NCBI GenBank assembly: GCA_943368475.1
Contig: CALRLF020000001.1
Coordinates: forward strand, 62,001 to 126,000
Origin: UBA1930 sp943368475
GTDB lineage: Bacteria > Bacteroidota > Bacteroidia > Chitinophagales > Chitinophagaceae
Reading direction: 5' to 3'
DNA length: 64,000 nucleotides
Shown: positions 52,071 through 60,593 of the stretch, piece after piece
Position numbering within the stretch: position 1 is the stretch's first letter
Layout: each line of letters begins with the position of its first letter
Position numbers and translations under genes: made by a program
The notes under the pieces: generated by a model
The model's database searches: none
Seen by the model: only the letters and a program-made list of their open reading frames with translations
What the model was told of the DNA's origin: nothing

Positions 52071-53434
52071 TTCAAAAAAAGTTTAAACCACTTTAGTTTT
52101 CCTTTGAATGGAGGGTATTTTAAAGATGGGTCTATCCATGTAGCAGTTTTTAAAACTGGCTTTGCATGAGTGAAAATTTCAAACGATTTATGTCCATGAT
52201 AACTGCCAATACCACTGTAGCCTACTCCACCAAAAGGCAAATGATGATTGGTAATATGATAAATAGTATTGTTTACACAACCACCACCAAAAGAAACTTT
52301 ATTAATCCAATCTTCTTCTGTTTTAGTAGAAGCAGTAAATACATAAAACGCCAATGGATTGGGATTTCTTTTGATAATATTCAATGCTTCAGCATGAGTA
52401 GAAAAACTAAAGATGGGTAATATTGGACCAAAAATTTCTTCTGTCATCAGCTTTGCGTCAAGGGCAACATTTTGTACAATTGTTGGTTCAATATATAGTT
52501 TAGCTTTATCGTATTTTCCACCATAAATAATTTCACCTTCATTTAAATAAGCTACCAATGTATCAAATCTTTTTGCATTAATAATTCTGCTGTAATCTTC
52601 TGTACTGGCTGCATCATTGGTATAAAAATCAACAATGGTTTGTTTCAATATCTCAAGAAATTTTTCTTTAATTGAGGACTCAATTAACAAATAATCTGGA
52701 GCAATACAGGTTTGTCCTGCATTAATAAACTTGCCCATAACAATTCTTCTAGCAGCTACTTTTAAATTTGCATCAGCTGCAATTACACAAGGACTTTTAC
52801 CACCCAATTCCAATGTTACAGACACTAATTCTTTTGCAGCTAATCCATATACAGCCTTGCCTACAGCTGTACTGCCTGTAAAAAACACATGATCAAAACG
52901 AAAACTGTTCATCATTTCAGGAATCACCACTGCACCATCACCTTCAACAATTTGTATATATTGTTCAGCAAAAATTTCTTGTACAATTTTCTTTGCAACT
53001 GCATTGGTTGCAGGGGTAAATTCACTGGGTTTCAATACCACACAATTACCACCAGCAATTGCACCCACTAGCGGATTAAACAACAGTTGAAAAGGATAAT
53101 TCCATGGAGCAATAATCAGTACAACGCCCAATGCATCGTAATATATTTTACTGCTGGCAGGCAAATTCATTAAGTTGGTATCAACCGATTTTGGTTGCAT
53201 CAGCTGTCTTAAATTTTTTAAGAAAAAACTTATTTCCATTTGCACTAAAGCAATTTCACTGGCATAAGCTTGGGTGTAACTTTTACCTAAATCTTTAAAT
53301 AAAGCTTCCGAAATTTCGGCTTCATATTTTTTTATAGTAGCAGCCAATAATTGTAATTGCTGTTTTCTAAAAGCAAAGCTTTTGGTAGCACCAGTTTCAA
53401 AATATTCTCTAGATTTCTTTAATTGTGCAAGCAT
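52067..53434 (-). CDS. NAD(P)-dependent aldehyde dehydrogenase (ALDH3-like)
   Basis: Oxidises aldehydes to acids. The 455-residue protein from ATG 53434 (MLAQLKKSREYF) shows the N-terminal IAPWNYPFQLLFNPLVGAIAGGNCVVLKPSE, the catalytic Glu in TLELGGKSPCVI, the nucleophile Cys in NAGQTCIAPDYLL, and EEIFGPILPIFSF with PFGGVGYSGIGSYHGHKSF at the C-terminus. The short N-terminus and lack of a tail are typical of ALDH3/CALDH enzymes. It could detoxify lipid aldehydes, which would suit the coupled peroxidase gene; that is an inference. Confidence 0.9.
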   Translation of the reverse strand: MLAQLKKSREYFETGATKSFAFRKQQLQLLAATIKKYEAEISEALFKDLGKSYTQAYASEIALVQMEISFFLKNLRQLMQPKSVDTNLMNLPASSKIYYDALGVVLIIAPWNYPFQLLFNPLVGAIAGGNCVVLKPSEFTPATNAVAKKIVQEIFAEQYIQIVEGDGAVVIPEMMNSFRFDHVFFTGSTAVGKAVYGLAAKELVSVTLELGGKSPCVIAADANLKVAARRIVMGKFINAGQTCIAPDYLLIESSIKEKFLEILKQTIVDFYTNDAASTEDYSRIINAKRFDTLVAYLNEGEIIYGGKYDKAKLYIEPTIVQNVALDAKLMTEEIFGPILPIFSFSTHAEALNIIKRNPNPLAFYVFTASTKTEEDWINKVSFGGGCVNNTIYHITNHHLPFGGVGYSGIGSYHGHKSFEIFTHAKPVLKTATWIDPSLKYPPFKGKLKWFKLFLK

Positions 53435-53626
53435 AATTGGTAGGTATAACAGCACAATTTAAGCATTGTGTTTGTTTTACATAAAAATCGTTCAAAACAG
53501 TATTTTTTATTTTGTTGCCAGCAACTGTGCTACTATCAACTTTACTGGTGTCACACCCTTTAGAGGTTCTGTTCTTTATTCAACAGAATACAACGAAGTT
53601 TGTGTGCAATCAATCAACAAATAATT

Positions 53627-54103
53627 ATGGAAATACTACCTTTCTCAGATGAATACTTTATGCAACAGGCATTAAAAGAAGCAAGACAAGCTTTTGATGA
53701 AGATGAAGTACCTATTGGTGCTGTGGTTGTGTTAAACAATAAAATTATTGCCCGTGGACATAACCAAACAGAAAAACTGAACGACAGTACAGCCCATGCC
53801 GAAATATTGGCTCTCACCAGTGCTTATAGTTATCTTGGAGCTAAATATTTACCAGAAGCCACTCTGTATGTAACGGTAGAACCTTGCTTAATGTGTTGTG
53901 GTGCTTTGTACTGGGGCAAACTAGGAAGAATTGTATATGGAGCAAGTGATGAAAAAAGTGGCGGACTTCGTTTTTTTACAGATGAAGATGGACTCATCAT
54001 TCCTGAAAAATGGCCATTTCATCCAAAAACAGAATTGGTAAAAGATGTTCTAGCCGAAGAATGCAGTATGTTAATGAAGAGTTTTTTTAGGAGTAAGCGA
54101 TAA
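53627..54103 (+). CDS. tadA: tRNA adenosine(34) deaminase TadA
   Basis: Deaminates A34 to inosine in tRNA-Arg(ACG). The 158-residue protein from ATG 53627 has the zinc-binding and catalytic residues of the cytidine-deaminase fold: STAHAEILAL (His-x-Glu) and VEPCLMCCGAL (Cys-x2-Cys), with the N-terminal FMQQALKEARQAFDEDEVPIGAVVV typical of TadA. A GTG at 53600 would add nine residues. A guanine deaminase is the main alternative; TadA is preferred from length and pattern. Confidence 0.88.
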   Translation: MEILPFSDEYFMQQALKEARQAFDEDEVPIGAVVVLNNKIIARGHNQTEKLNDSTAHAEILALTSAYSYLGAKYLPEATLYVTVEPCLMCCGALYWGKLGRIVYGASDEKSGGLRFFTDEDGLIIPEKWPFHPKTELVKDVLAEECSMLMKSFFRSKR

Positions 54104-54108
54104 TTTGA

Positions 54109-54132
54109 AAATCGGCAAAATTTTGCCGATTT
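54109..54132 (+). terminator. Hairpin after tadA
   Basis: AAATCGGCAAAA (54109-54120) / TTTTGCCGATTT (54121-54132), a perfect palindrome 5 bp after the tadA stop. The T run is short, but position and stem suggest termination. Confidence 0.65.
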
Positions 54133-54322
54133 ATAAACTAATAGAATCACGTACTTTCTTTGACTTACCTTACAAAATATAACAATAAAAGAAAGTTATC
54201 TAAATAATAAAGCGTTTGTTTATCTATTTAAAACTTACATATAAATAAAACAGTTCATCATTCTCATAATTACAATTTTTGGTGTTGTATTAAAGATTAT
54301 ATTTAATCTATAATTAAATAAT

Positions 54323-56083
54323 ATGGCTTTAAATAAATACCAACAATTTATAAAAGAAATCAAAGACCTCTATACCAAAAGCCAAAAAATGGAAGCTGTT
54401 GAATTAATGAGGTTTTTTTTTAGAAATTATAATAATAATAATCCTGAAATTAAAGCTTGTCTTTTAGAATTACTTGCGTATTCAAATAAGTGGATAAAAG
54501 ATAATTCTGCTGAAGCATTCAATATTAATACTTACTTGAACTGGCGATACCGCGATTATGATGCTGCTATTGCGAGTGGTGTTGAAGCAATAAAGCTTAG
54601 TCCACAATATGTCAATGCATATCACAACTTAGGAAACATTTACTTAGAATTGGAGAATTATCCAAGTGCAATACAGCATTATAAAAAAGCAATTGAGTTG
54701 GACGAGACCTATGTTGACTCGTACAATGGTCTTGGGAATGTTTACAATCATTTAAATGATTATTTAAATGCAATAAAAGAGTATGAAAAAGTAATTGAAT
54801 TGGACGAAAAATATGCTATAGTTTATGGTAACTTTGGATATCTTTATGCAAAATTAAAAGATTATCCAAAAGCAATTGAGAAATATCAAAAAGCAATTGA
54901 TTTAGATAAAAATGATGCCTTTGCACATAATGGTCTTGGGATTGTCTATAGTCGATTGAATGATTATCAAGAAGCAATTAAGAGTTATGAAAAAGCAATT
55001 AAGTCGGATGAAAACTTTGCTAGTGCTTATTTCAATTTAGCATCAACATATGAAAAACAAAATGAATACCAAAATGCATTGTTGCACTATAATAAGTACA
55101 TTCAAATCCAAAAAGATAAAAATGATATTTTTGTAGAGTGGGCTAGCGATTCTGTAAATGAATTAACTAGAAAAATAAAAGAAAACGAGTATGCTGAAAT
55201 TGATAAATACATAAAAAAAATTAAAAATATATTAAAATTTGTAGGCACATATATTACCCATTATACAGGTATTACTGTTGGAAAAATATTGATAATTGAA
55301 TCAGGCAAAATGCGATTATCAGAAGGCTCTTTTTTAAATGATACTTCAGAGGGAAGGCAATTATTTGATTACTTAAATTGGCACGGTCTTATAAAAAAAG
55401 AAACGGAAGCGTTATTAGAATTATACTCAGAGAAACCGTTTATTGCTAGTTTTGTAGCCGACCATGAACACAATAATCTTACACTTTGGCGTATGTATGG
55501 CAAAGAGTTGCAAGTTGAAGGCAAGGGTTGTGCTATTACAATTGATAAAGAAAAATTTATTGGAGAAATAAAAAGGAAGCTCGGAATTAATTCCAAAGAA
55601 TCAGATAAAGGAATTGTTGAAGAAGGTATGTTTATATTTTATAAAGTAGCTTATAGAAATAATGATGACTCATTTTCTATTCCTGGGGCTAAAAGAGCTG
55701 AAAACAATAAACTAAACAAACTACTGAAAACTGTAAAAGAAAAGTTGGAGTTACTTAAACATGAAGAGAAGCAAGAAAGAACTTTTGAGTTAATTACCAA
55801 CTCATTAAATGATATTGCTTACTTGTTTAAAACAGCAGAATATCAATATGAACATGAAGTTAGACTAGTAATGCAGGGAATTGGCTTCGAAAAAAATATT
55901 TATAAAGAATCAAGTCCACCAAAAGTATATATAGAATTAGGTAGCATTTTGCCTGCTATTACTAAAGTTACTATTGGTCCAAAGGTAGATAGACCGGATG
56001 AATGGGCTGCTGCTTTTAATTATAGTTTTAAAAAAGAGAATTTAAATCCAACAATTGTTATTTCTAGATTACCGTACAAATAA
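54323..56083 (+). CDS. TPR-DUF2971 protein
   Basis: A 586-residue cytoplasmic protein with no signal peptide. Five clear tetratricopeptide repeats lie at about residues 92-260 (for example YHNLGNIYLELENYPSAIQ, YNGLGNVYNHLNDYLNAIK, HNGLGIVYSRLNDYQEAIK). The C-terminal half, from about residue 305, has the DUF2971 pattern: YITHYTGI, a LSEGSFLNDTSEG block, PFIASFVADHEHNNLTLWRMYG, and GKGCAITIDKEKF. DUF2971 has no proven activity. The gene is visibly more AT- and Lys/Asn-rich than its neighbours, stands between two terminators and has no partner, which suggests an acquired cassette. Confidence 0.8.
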   Translation: MALNKYQQFIKEIKDLYTKSQKMEAVELMRFFFRNYNNNNPEIKACLLELLAYSNKWIKDNSAEAFNINTYLNWRYRDYDAAIASGVEAIKLSPQYVNAYHNLGNIYLELENYPSAIQHYKKAIELDETYVDSYNGLGNVYNHLNDYLNAIKEYEKVIELDEKYAIVYGNFGYLYAKLKDYPKAIEKYQKAIDLDKNDAFAHNGLGIVYSRLNDYQEAIKSYEKAIKSDENFASAYFNLASTYEKQNEYQNALLHYNKYIQIQKDKNDIFVEWASDSVNELTRKIKENEYAEIDKYIKKIKNILKFVGTYITHYTGITVGKILIIESGKMRLSEGSFLNDTSEGRQLFDYLNWHGLIKKETEALLELYSEKPFIASFVADHEHNNLTLWRMYGKELQVEGKGCAITIDKEKFIGEIKRKLGINSKESDKGIVEEGMFIFYKVAYRNNDDSFSIPGAKRAENNKLNKLLKTVKEKLELLKHEEKQERTFELITNSLNDIAYLFKTAEYQYEHEVRLVMQGIGFEKNIYKESSPPKVYIELGSILPAITKVTIGPKVDRPDEWAAAFNYSFKKENLNPTIVISRLPYK

Positions 56084-56161
56084 AAAATTTATTTGTACGG
56101 CTTCATTTTTCGAGTTCAGAAACAATAACGTTTCATATTTCATCTTTCCCAAATCATAGGT

Positions 56162-56169
56162 TACTTTTG
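56162..56169 (+). promoter_or_regulatory. Putative -7 box (TACTTTTG) of the sod promoter
   Basis: Exact match to TAnnTTTG, 34 bases before the sod ATG. The -33 region has no clear TTG. Confidence 0.45.
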
Positions 56170-56203
56170 CACCACATTATTTAAAACAAGTAAAAATTAT
56201 AGT

Positions 56204-56809
56204 ATGGCATTTACATTACCGGCTTTGCCGTATGCTCATGAAGCATTAGAACCAAATATCGATACATTGACCATGCAAATTCATCATGGTAAACACCATC
56301 AAGCTTATGTAGATAATTTAAACAAAGCTATTGCTGGTACCGAGCATGAAAATAAAAGCATTGAAGAGCTGGTTGCAGCAGCAGGTACTATTTCTCCTGC
56401 AGTACGTAACAATGGTGGTGGTCATTGGAACCATACTTTCTTTTGGGAAAGTTTAGCTCCCAATGCAGGTGGTACACCAACAGGTGAATTGGCTGAAGCT
56501 ATTAACACAGCATTCGGCAGTTTTGATGAATTTAAAACCAAATTTGCTACAGCTGGAGCTACCCGTTTTGGTAGTGGCTGGGCTTGGCTATTGCTAAAAG
56601 ATGGTAAGTTAGAAGTAAGTTCTACACCAAATCAAGATAACCCTTTGATGGATGTTGCTGAAGTAAAAGGTACACCAATTTTAGGGGTAGATGTTTGGGA
56701 ACATGCTTATTATTTAAAGTATCAAAACAAACGTCCGGATTATTTAGCAGCTATTTGGAACACTGTAAACTGGACAAAAGTTGCAGAACGTTTTGCAGCA
56801 GCAAAATAA
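56204..56809 (+). CDS. Superoxide dismutase (Fe/Mn type)
   Basis: Converts superoxide to O2 and H2O2; the 201-residue protein has no signal peptide and is cytoplasmic. The metal ligands are visible in HHGKHHQAYVDNL (His27 equivalent), NNGGGHWNHTFFW (His81), and DVWEHAYYLKYQNKRPDY (Asp, His). AGATRFGSGWAWL is the usual central block. Fe versus Mn cannot be decided by eye; many Bacteroidota enzymes are Mn- or cambialistic. Terminated by the hairpin at 56836. Confidence 0.94.
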   Translation: MAFTLPALPYAHEALEPNIDTLTMQIHHGKHHQAYVDNLNKAIAGTEHENKSIEELVAAAGTISPAVRNNGGGHWNHTFFWESLAPNAGGTPTGELAEAINTAFGSFDEFKTKFATAGATRFGSGWAWLLLKDGKLEVSSTPNQDNPLMDVAEVKGTPILGVDVWEHAYYLKYQNKRPDYLAAIWNTVNWTKVAERFAAAK

Positions 56810-56835
56810 TTGTATAAAAAACATTTAATTTTAGG

Positions 56836-56864
56836 TCCTCATCCAAAAAGGGTGAGGATTTTTT
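56836..56864 (+). terminator. Terminator after sod
   Basis: TCCTCATCC (56836-56844) / GGGTGAGGA (56850-56858) followed by T residues to 56864. Confidence 0.78.
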
Positions 56865-56883
56865 ATTTAAAACAACATCAATT

Positions 56884-57528
56884 ATGAAACTTTCTGCCTT
56901 AATGGTTGCAGCCATTGTTTTTTTTGCTTCCTGCTCTAACAATCAAAAGAAAATATTGGTACTTAACAAAGGACGTGGTACTGTAGATATTGAAAAGCAA
57001 TCTGTAAAAATTAAAGATGGTGCTGGCAGTGAAGAGCATGATATGATTTACGATACAAAAGATAAGATTTCTATAAAAGTAAAAGCCGATGAAAAAGAAG
57101 CCACAATTGACATTCCTGAAAATGGCTACTACATTTTAAATGCAAAAAATGATACGATTATAGGTAGCTATCAAAAATACAGTGCTCAAAAAGCTGCTCC
57201 AGATACATTTACTGTGATTACACAAGAAATGATAAAAAAAAGTATTGATTCTTTAGTTGCATTAACAGAAGGTAAAAATGTAAGTGCAGCCAATAAAAAT
57301 TACTACATTCTTCCTTTTACTGCTGTTAAAGTAACTGATAACGTAAATGCTACAATTGTAGCACCTTACCACAACATTAGCTCAATTGAAAAAGAAGGCG
57401 ATAAAGACCCTGAAGTTTATCGTTTTTATAGCATTAAAGAAATTCGTGAAAAGATAGAAAAGCAGAAAGCTATGACAAAAACAAAACCTACTGATATACC
57501 AATGGGTAATGGTGGCAAAAAAAGTTAA
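56884..57528 (+). CDS. Predicted lipoprotein of unknown function
   Basis: A 214-residue lipoprotein: signal helix LSALMVAAIVFFAS with lipobox FASC (Cys near residue 18). The mature part begins as a short beta-rich domain (KILVLNKGRGTVDIEKQSVKIKDG...ATIDIPENGYYILNAK) and ends in a basic helical tail with many Lys (IREKIEKQKAMTKTKPTD). No known family is evident. The gene stands alone between the sod terminator and a bidirectional terminator. Confidence 0.7.
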   Translation: MKLSALMVAAIVFFASCSNNQKKILVLNKGRGTVDIEKQSVKIKDGAGSEEHDMIYDTKDKISIKVKADEKEATIDIPENGYYILNAKNDTIIGSYQKYSAQKAAPDTFTVITQEMIKKSIDSLVALTEGKNVSAANKNYYILPFTAVKVTDNVNATIVAPYHNISSIEKEGDKDPEVYRFYSIKEIREKIEKQKAMTKTKPTDIPMGNGGKKS

Positions 57529-57546
57529 TTCATCAACTGCATAAAT

Positions 57547-57578
57547 AAAAATGCTCTTCAAATATGAAGAGCATTTTT
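57547..57578. terminator. Bidirectional terminator between convergent genes
   Basis: AAAAATGCTCTTCA (57547-57560) / TGAAGAGCATTTTT (57565-57578), perfect 14-bp stem, 18 bp from the end of the nuclease gene. Very similar to the metF terminator at 42940. Confidence 0.82.
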
Positions 57579-57595
57579 ATTTGGTATCGTTCCAA

Positions 57596-59014
57596 TTATT
57601 TAATGATAACTACTTTTTGTAAATAGCTTTCATTTTGAGCAATTAACTTAACTGTAAATGTTCCCGCATGTAATTGTTTAACAGGAATTGTAATTAATCC
57701 ATTAGTTATTGTATAAGCATTGTTTACAACCATTTTACCAGTAATATCTGTAAGTTGAACAGTAACTTTTTCGTTGCTGTTGTTGTTTACTTGCAATGTA
57801 ATATAATCTTGTGCAGGATTAGGATACACGGTAAATTTAATGTTCAATGGAATGTGTAAAGTGAATACTTCACTATAGCTGAAGCTTCCATCGTTATCAA
57901 TTTTCTTTAAACGATAGTACACCCTTCTACCTTTAATATTATCAGCAATATCAGTAAACGTATAATTTTTTACACCAGTAGATTTGATAGAACCAATCAA
58001 CGAATAGTTTGTTCCATTTACGCTTCTTTCAACCTCATAACGGTTAAAGTTTATTTCATTTTCAACTTCCCAGTTTAGCACCACTTTGTTGTTTTGTAAT
58101 TTACCCGAAAAGAATACAATATTTACTGGCAAAGTTGATAAACCAGGGCATATATTATTCCAAACCCTATTTACATATTGAGGGCTGTCGATGTATGGAT
58201 TTCTGTTGCCTTGATAAGTATATGCAGCATTGTTTCTATCAATCTCTTTTTGGCTAACAGGATCTTGATTGTGCCACTTAATCATCAATTTTAAATAATT
58301 AATTTTTACCGATGGGAACGTGTTGTTATCGAACGATTGTGTAGCTTCTGCATTACTCGACCAAGTTGGTATATCATTTTCATATCTTGTTACAAAATAT
58401 AAAAATGCTCTTGCAACATCACCTTTGTACTCATTAATAGGTTCAAATACTGAACCTGTAAAGCCTGCTACTGACGATGTACCCAATTTACTACCATTTA
58501 AACTGGTAAACGAAGCTGAAGCTACTTCTCCATAAATAAAGTTTGCACGTGTGCCATTTACTTTTTTATCGGTAGGGAAAATGTGCAAATAGTCGGTAGC
58601 TGGCCCATTAGAACTTGTACTGCCACTAAACCAACTTAACGGTACAGAGTGTTCTCTATTGTAAAACTGTCCTTCAGATCCACCACCACTTCCTTGATCT
58701 TGTTGCCCTCCACTACCAGTTCCTGGTGTAAAATTATAAGGGTCTACACCTGTTGGATTATCAGAATAAATATCCCAAATTACATTCGTAGAACCACTAC
58801 CTACTTCTCTTGGTTTAAGATCAGAAACTTGATATTGAGTCCATAAAGAACCGTAAGACTGTGGCGAATTACCATTGGTAATAATGGTTTTAAGGGCAGT
58901 TTTTAAAGTTGCACAACTACCCGTTGCAGCAGTTGAATAATAGCCTGCAGGTGGTTGGGCTACAACAACAGCGGTTGTAATTAAAGCAATCGTAAGCGAT
59001 AGAAATAATTTCAT
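57596..59014 (-). CDS. Endonuclease I-family nuclease with T9SS sorting domain
   Basis: Extracellular nuclease of the EndA/NucM group. The 472-residue protein has a signal peptide (KLFLSLTIALITTAVVVAQ), the catalytic motif NREHSVPLSWF with DYLHIFPTDKKVNGTRANFIYGEV (residues ~130-190), then a fibronectin-like segment (about 300-385) and a C-terminal T9SS sorting domain (VYPNPAQDYITLQV ... GTFTVKLI). So it is secreted by type IX secretion, the system served by gldD and gldE in this window. It would supply nucleotides or phosphate from extracellular DNA. Confidence 0.92.
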   Translation of the reverse strand: MKLFLSLTIALITTAVVVAQPPAGYYSTAATGSCATLKTALKTIITNGNSPQSYGSLWTQYQVSDLKPREVGSGSTNVIWDIYSDNPTGVDPYNFTPGTGSGGQQDQGSGGGSEGQFYNREHSVPLSWFSGSTSSNGPATDYLHIFPTDKKVNGTRANFIYGEVASASFTSLNGSKLGTSSVAGFTGSVFEPINEYKGDVARAFLYFVTRYENDIPTWSSNAEATQSFDNNTFPSVKINYLKLMIKWHNQDPVSQKEIDRNNAAYTYQGNRNPYIDSPQYVNRVWNNICPGLSTLPVNIVFFSGKLQNNKVVLNWEVENEINFNRYEVERSVNGTNYSLIGSIKSTGVKNYTFTDIADNIKGRRVYYRLKKIDNDGSFSYSEVFTLHIPLNIKFTVYPNPAQDYITLQVNNNSNEKVTVQLTDITGKMVVNNAYTITNGLITIPVKQLHAGTFTVKLIAQNESYLQKVVIIK

Positions 59015-59095
59015 ATAAAAAAATTAGGCGCTGAAGTTAACTGAAAATAAGGTAGTGCAATAAGTTTTCAGCATTAATAACACATTAAACTATTG

Positions 59096-60292
59096 CTAAT
59101 GCAATATATTTTTTACATGCAGGGTTAAAATCATTGGAGCCCCATTTCTAAAAACCAATACGGCCAACTTTGAGCCTGCAACTTGCATAGCAGCTTTAAA
59201 ATTTTGAATATTTTTGGTAAAATTATTATCGATAGCCATAATAATATCGCCACTTTTAAACCCTGCTACATCGCCTGGAGAGCCTTTTACAATATCAATT
59301 ACTGTTACGTCATTGTTTACCAAGTAAATGCTTAATCCAGTATAAGAATAATCGAATGGATCATTGAATTTACCATTGGGTTTTAGGTGAATGGCTTGAT
59401 CAGGATAATTTAGGATTACGTTAAATCTTCTCAATAAATCGTTACCCATAATACCAGCCATTTGTGGGTAGGAAGTAACATTAAATTCATCTTGAAAAAT
59501 ATAAGTTGGTACTTTTTTAAATTTAAAATGCCCAACCGATACGCTTTTTATTACGGTAAGCTCCATGGTTTTTTTTCCACCCAAACCTTCGGCTTGTGTG
59601 TTGTATACTTTCTTTTTCTTCTTTAAAAAAGAACTATCTTCTACAAAGTCTTTGTTTAATAACAAACACAATCCAGCACCTGTATCAAAAATAAAACGGT
59701 TTATACAGTCGTGAGCATCTTCAATTTCGAAAAAAGGCAATGGTAACGTACTAAAATTGGGTTTCATCAAATATCCACCTCTGGGATATTTGTATGCTCC
59801 TGGATAATACACTTCAAGTTCTTGTTTATCGTAGTCTATTTTTATAATATATCTACGCAAAAAACTAAAACCAATAATACCGTCAATTTTTAAACCATAT
59901 ACACTGGTTAATAAATCGTAATCGTTTATATGAAAACTAAATGTATCAGTTTTTAATCCTGGGAAATTCAGGTAATGCCCAAAAGCAAAGCCTACTTTTT
60001 TCATACCAGCAATACCACGAATGGTTTTTTCGGTTTGTGCAACTTTAAACCCGTTATTGGCAACAGTAGTTGAATCTAAAGAAATGCCACCACTGCCAGT
60101 ATCAAAAACAAAATTTAAACTGTCTGTACTTAGTGTATCAATAGCAGCTCTTACAATAATTATTCCACCAGTCAATTGTATAAATGGGAATTTAGTAATC
60201 AGTTTTGCTTGAGGAGGTACAAATTCTTCTTGGGCACAAATTTGTGTTACTTGAGAAAAAAGAAGAAATATAGCAAAAACGATTTTTTTCAT
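59096..60292 (-). CDS. Exported aspartic protease with two DTG motifs and PDZ domain
   Basis: A 398-residue protein with a signal peptide (KKIVFAIFLLFSQVTQICAQ). Two aspartic-protease half-sites are seen: NFVFDTGSGGISL (about residue 64) and RFIFDTGAGLCLLL (about 205), each followed by hydrophobic flap-like strands, so the pepsin-type pair of domains is present in one chain. A PDZ domain occupies residues ~310-390 (SPGDVAGFKSGDIIMAIDNN). It resembles retropepsin-like/PDZ proteases of Bacteroidota; the substrate is unknown. Confidence 0.85.
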   Translation of the reverse strand: MKKIVFAIFLLFSQVTQICAQEEFVPPQAKLITKFPFIQLTGGIIIVRAAIDTLSTDSLNFVFDTGSGGISLDSTTVANNGFKVAQTEKTIRGIAGMKKVGFAFGHYLNFPGLKTDTFSFHINDYDLLTSVYGLKIDGIIGFSFLRRYIIKIDYDKQELEVYYPGAYKYPRGGYLMKPNFSTLPLPFFEIEDAHDCINRFIFDTGAGLCLLLNKDFVEDSSFLKKKKKVYNTQAEGLGGKKTMELTVIKSVSVGHFKFKKVPTYIFQDEFNVTSYPQMAGIMGNDLLRRFNVILNYPDQAIHLKPNGKFNDPFDYSYTGLSIYLVNNDVTVIDIVKGSPGDVAGFKSGDIIMAIDNNFTKNIQNFKAAMQVAGSKLAVLVFRNGAPMILTLHVKNILH

Positions 60293-60405
60293 CGACGTAG
60301 TTAAGCAGTTATACGCAATATGACAATGATGAAGTTAAAGTAGCTGCTACTTGTAGCCAACAATTGTTTATTCTTTTTATTTTCCTGAACTATTATGTTT
60401 AGAAT

Positions 60406-60504
60406 GCGTTAGGGATTGCAGTGGAAAGCCCACAGCCAAACAAAGTGAAACACAGTTTGGCGAGGACTTGAAACGTAAAGCTCGACCCTTGGGTAACGCC
60501 CTAA
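60406..60504. repeat. Structured intergenic repeat element (REP-like)
   Basis: In the 301-bp divergent gap before mqnC lies a 99-bp stretch of nested inverted repeats: outer GCGTTA (60406-60411) / TAACGC (60494-60499), internal GCCAAAC / GTTTGGC (about 60435-60461), and GTGG...CCAC near 60421. The overall form (GCGTTAGGGATTG ... GGGTAACGCCCTAA) matches a repeat type I know from intergenic regions of Chitinophagaceae. The rest of the gap holds only the promoter sequences of both flanking genes. Confidence 0.55.
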
Positions 60505-60563
60505 TTTTTTTGCCCATTAGTCAAAATATCATTTAAAGTAAATTTCACCCAACTATACATCCT

Positions 60564-60571
60564 TAACTTTG
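60564..60571 (+). promoter_or_regulatory. Putative -7 box (TAACTTTG) of the mqnC promoter
   Basis: Exact match to TAnnTTTG, 22 bases before the mqnC ATG. No TTG stands at the usual upstream distance. Confidence 0.45.
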
Positions 60572-60593
60572 TTATTCTTTAAAATAAATTGAT

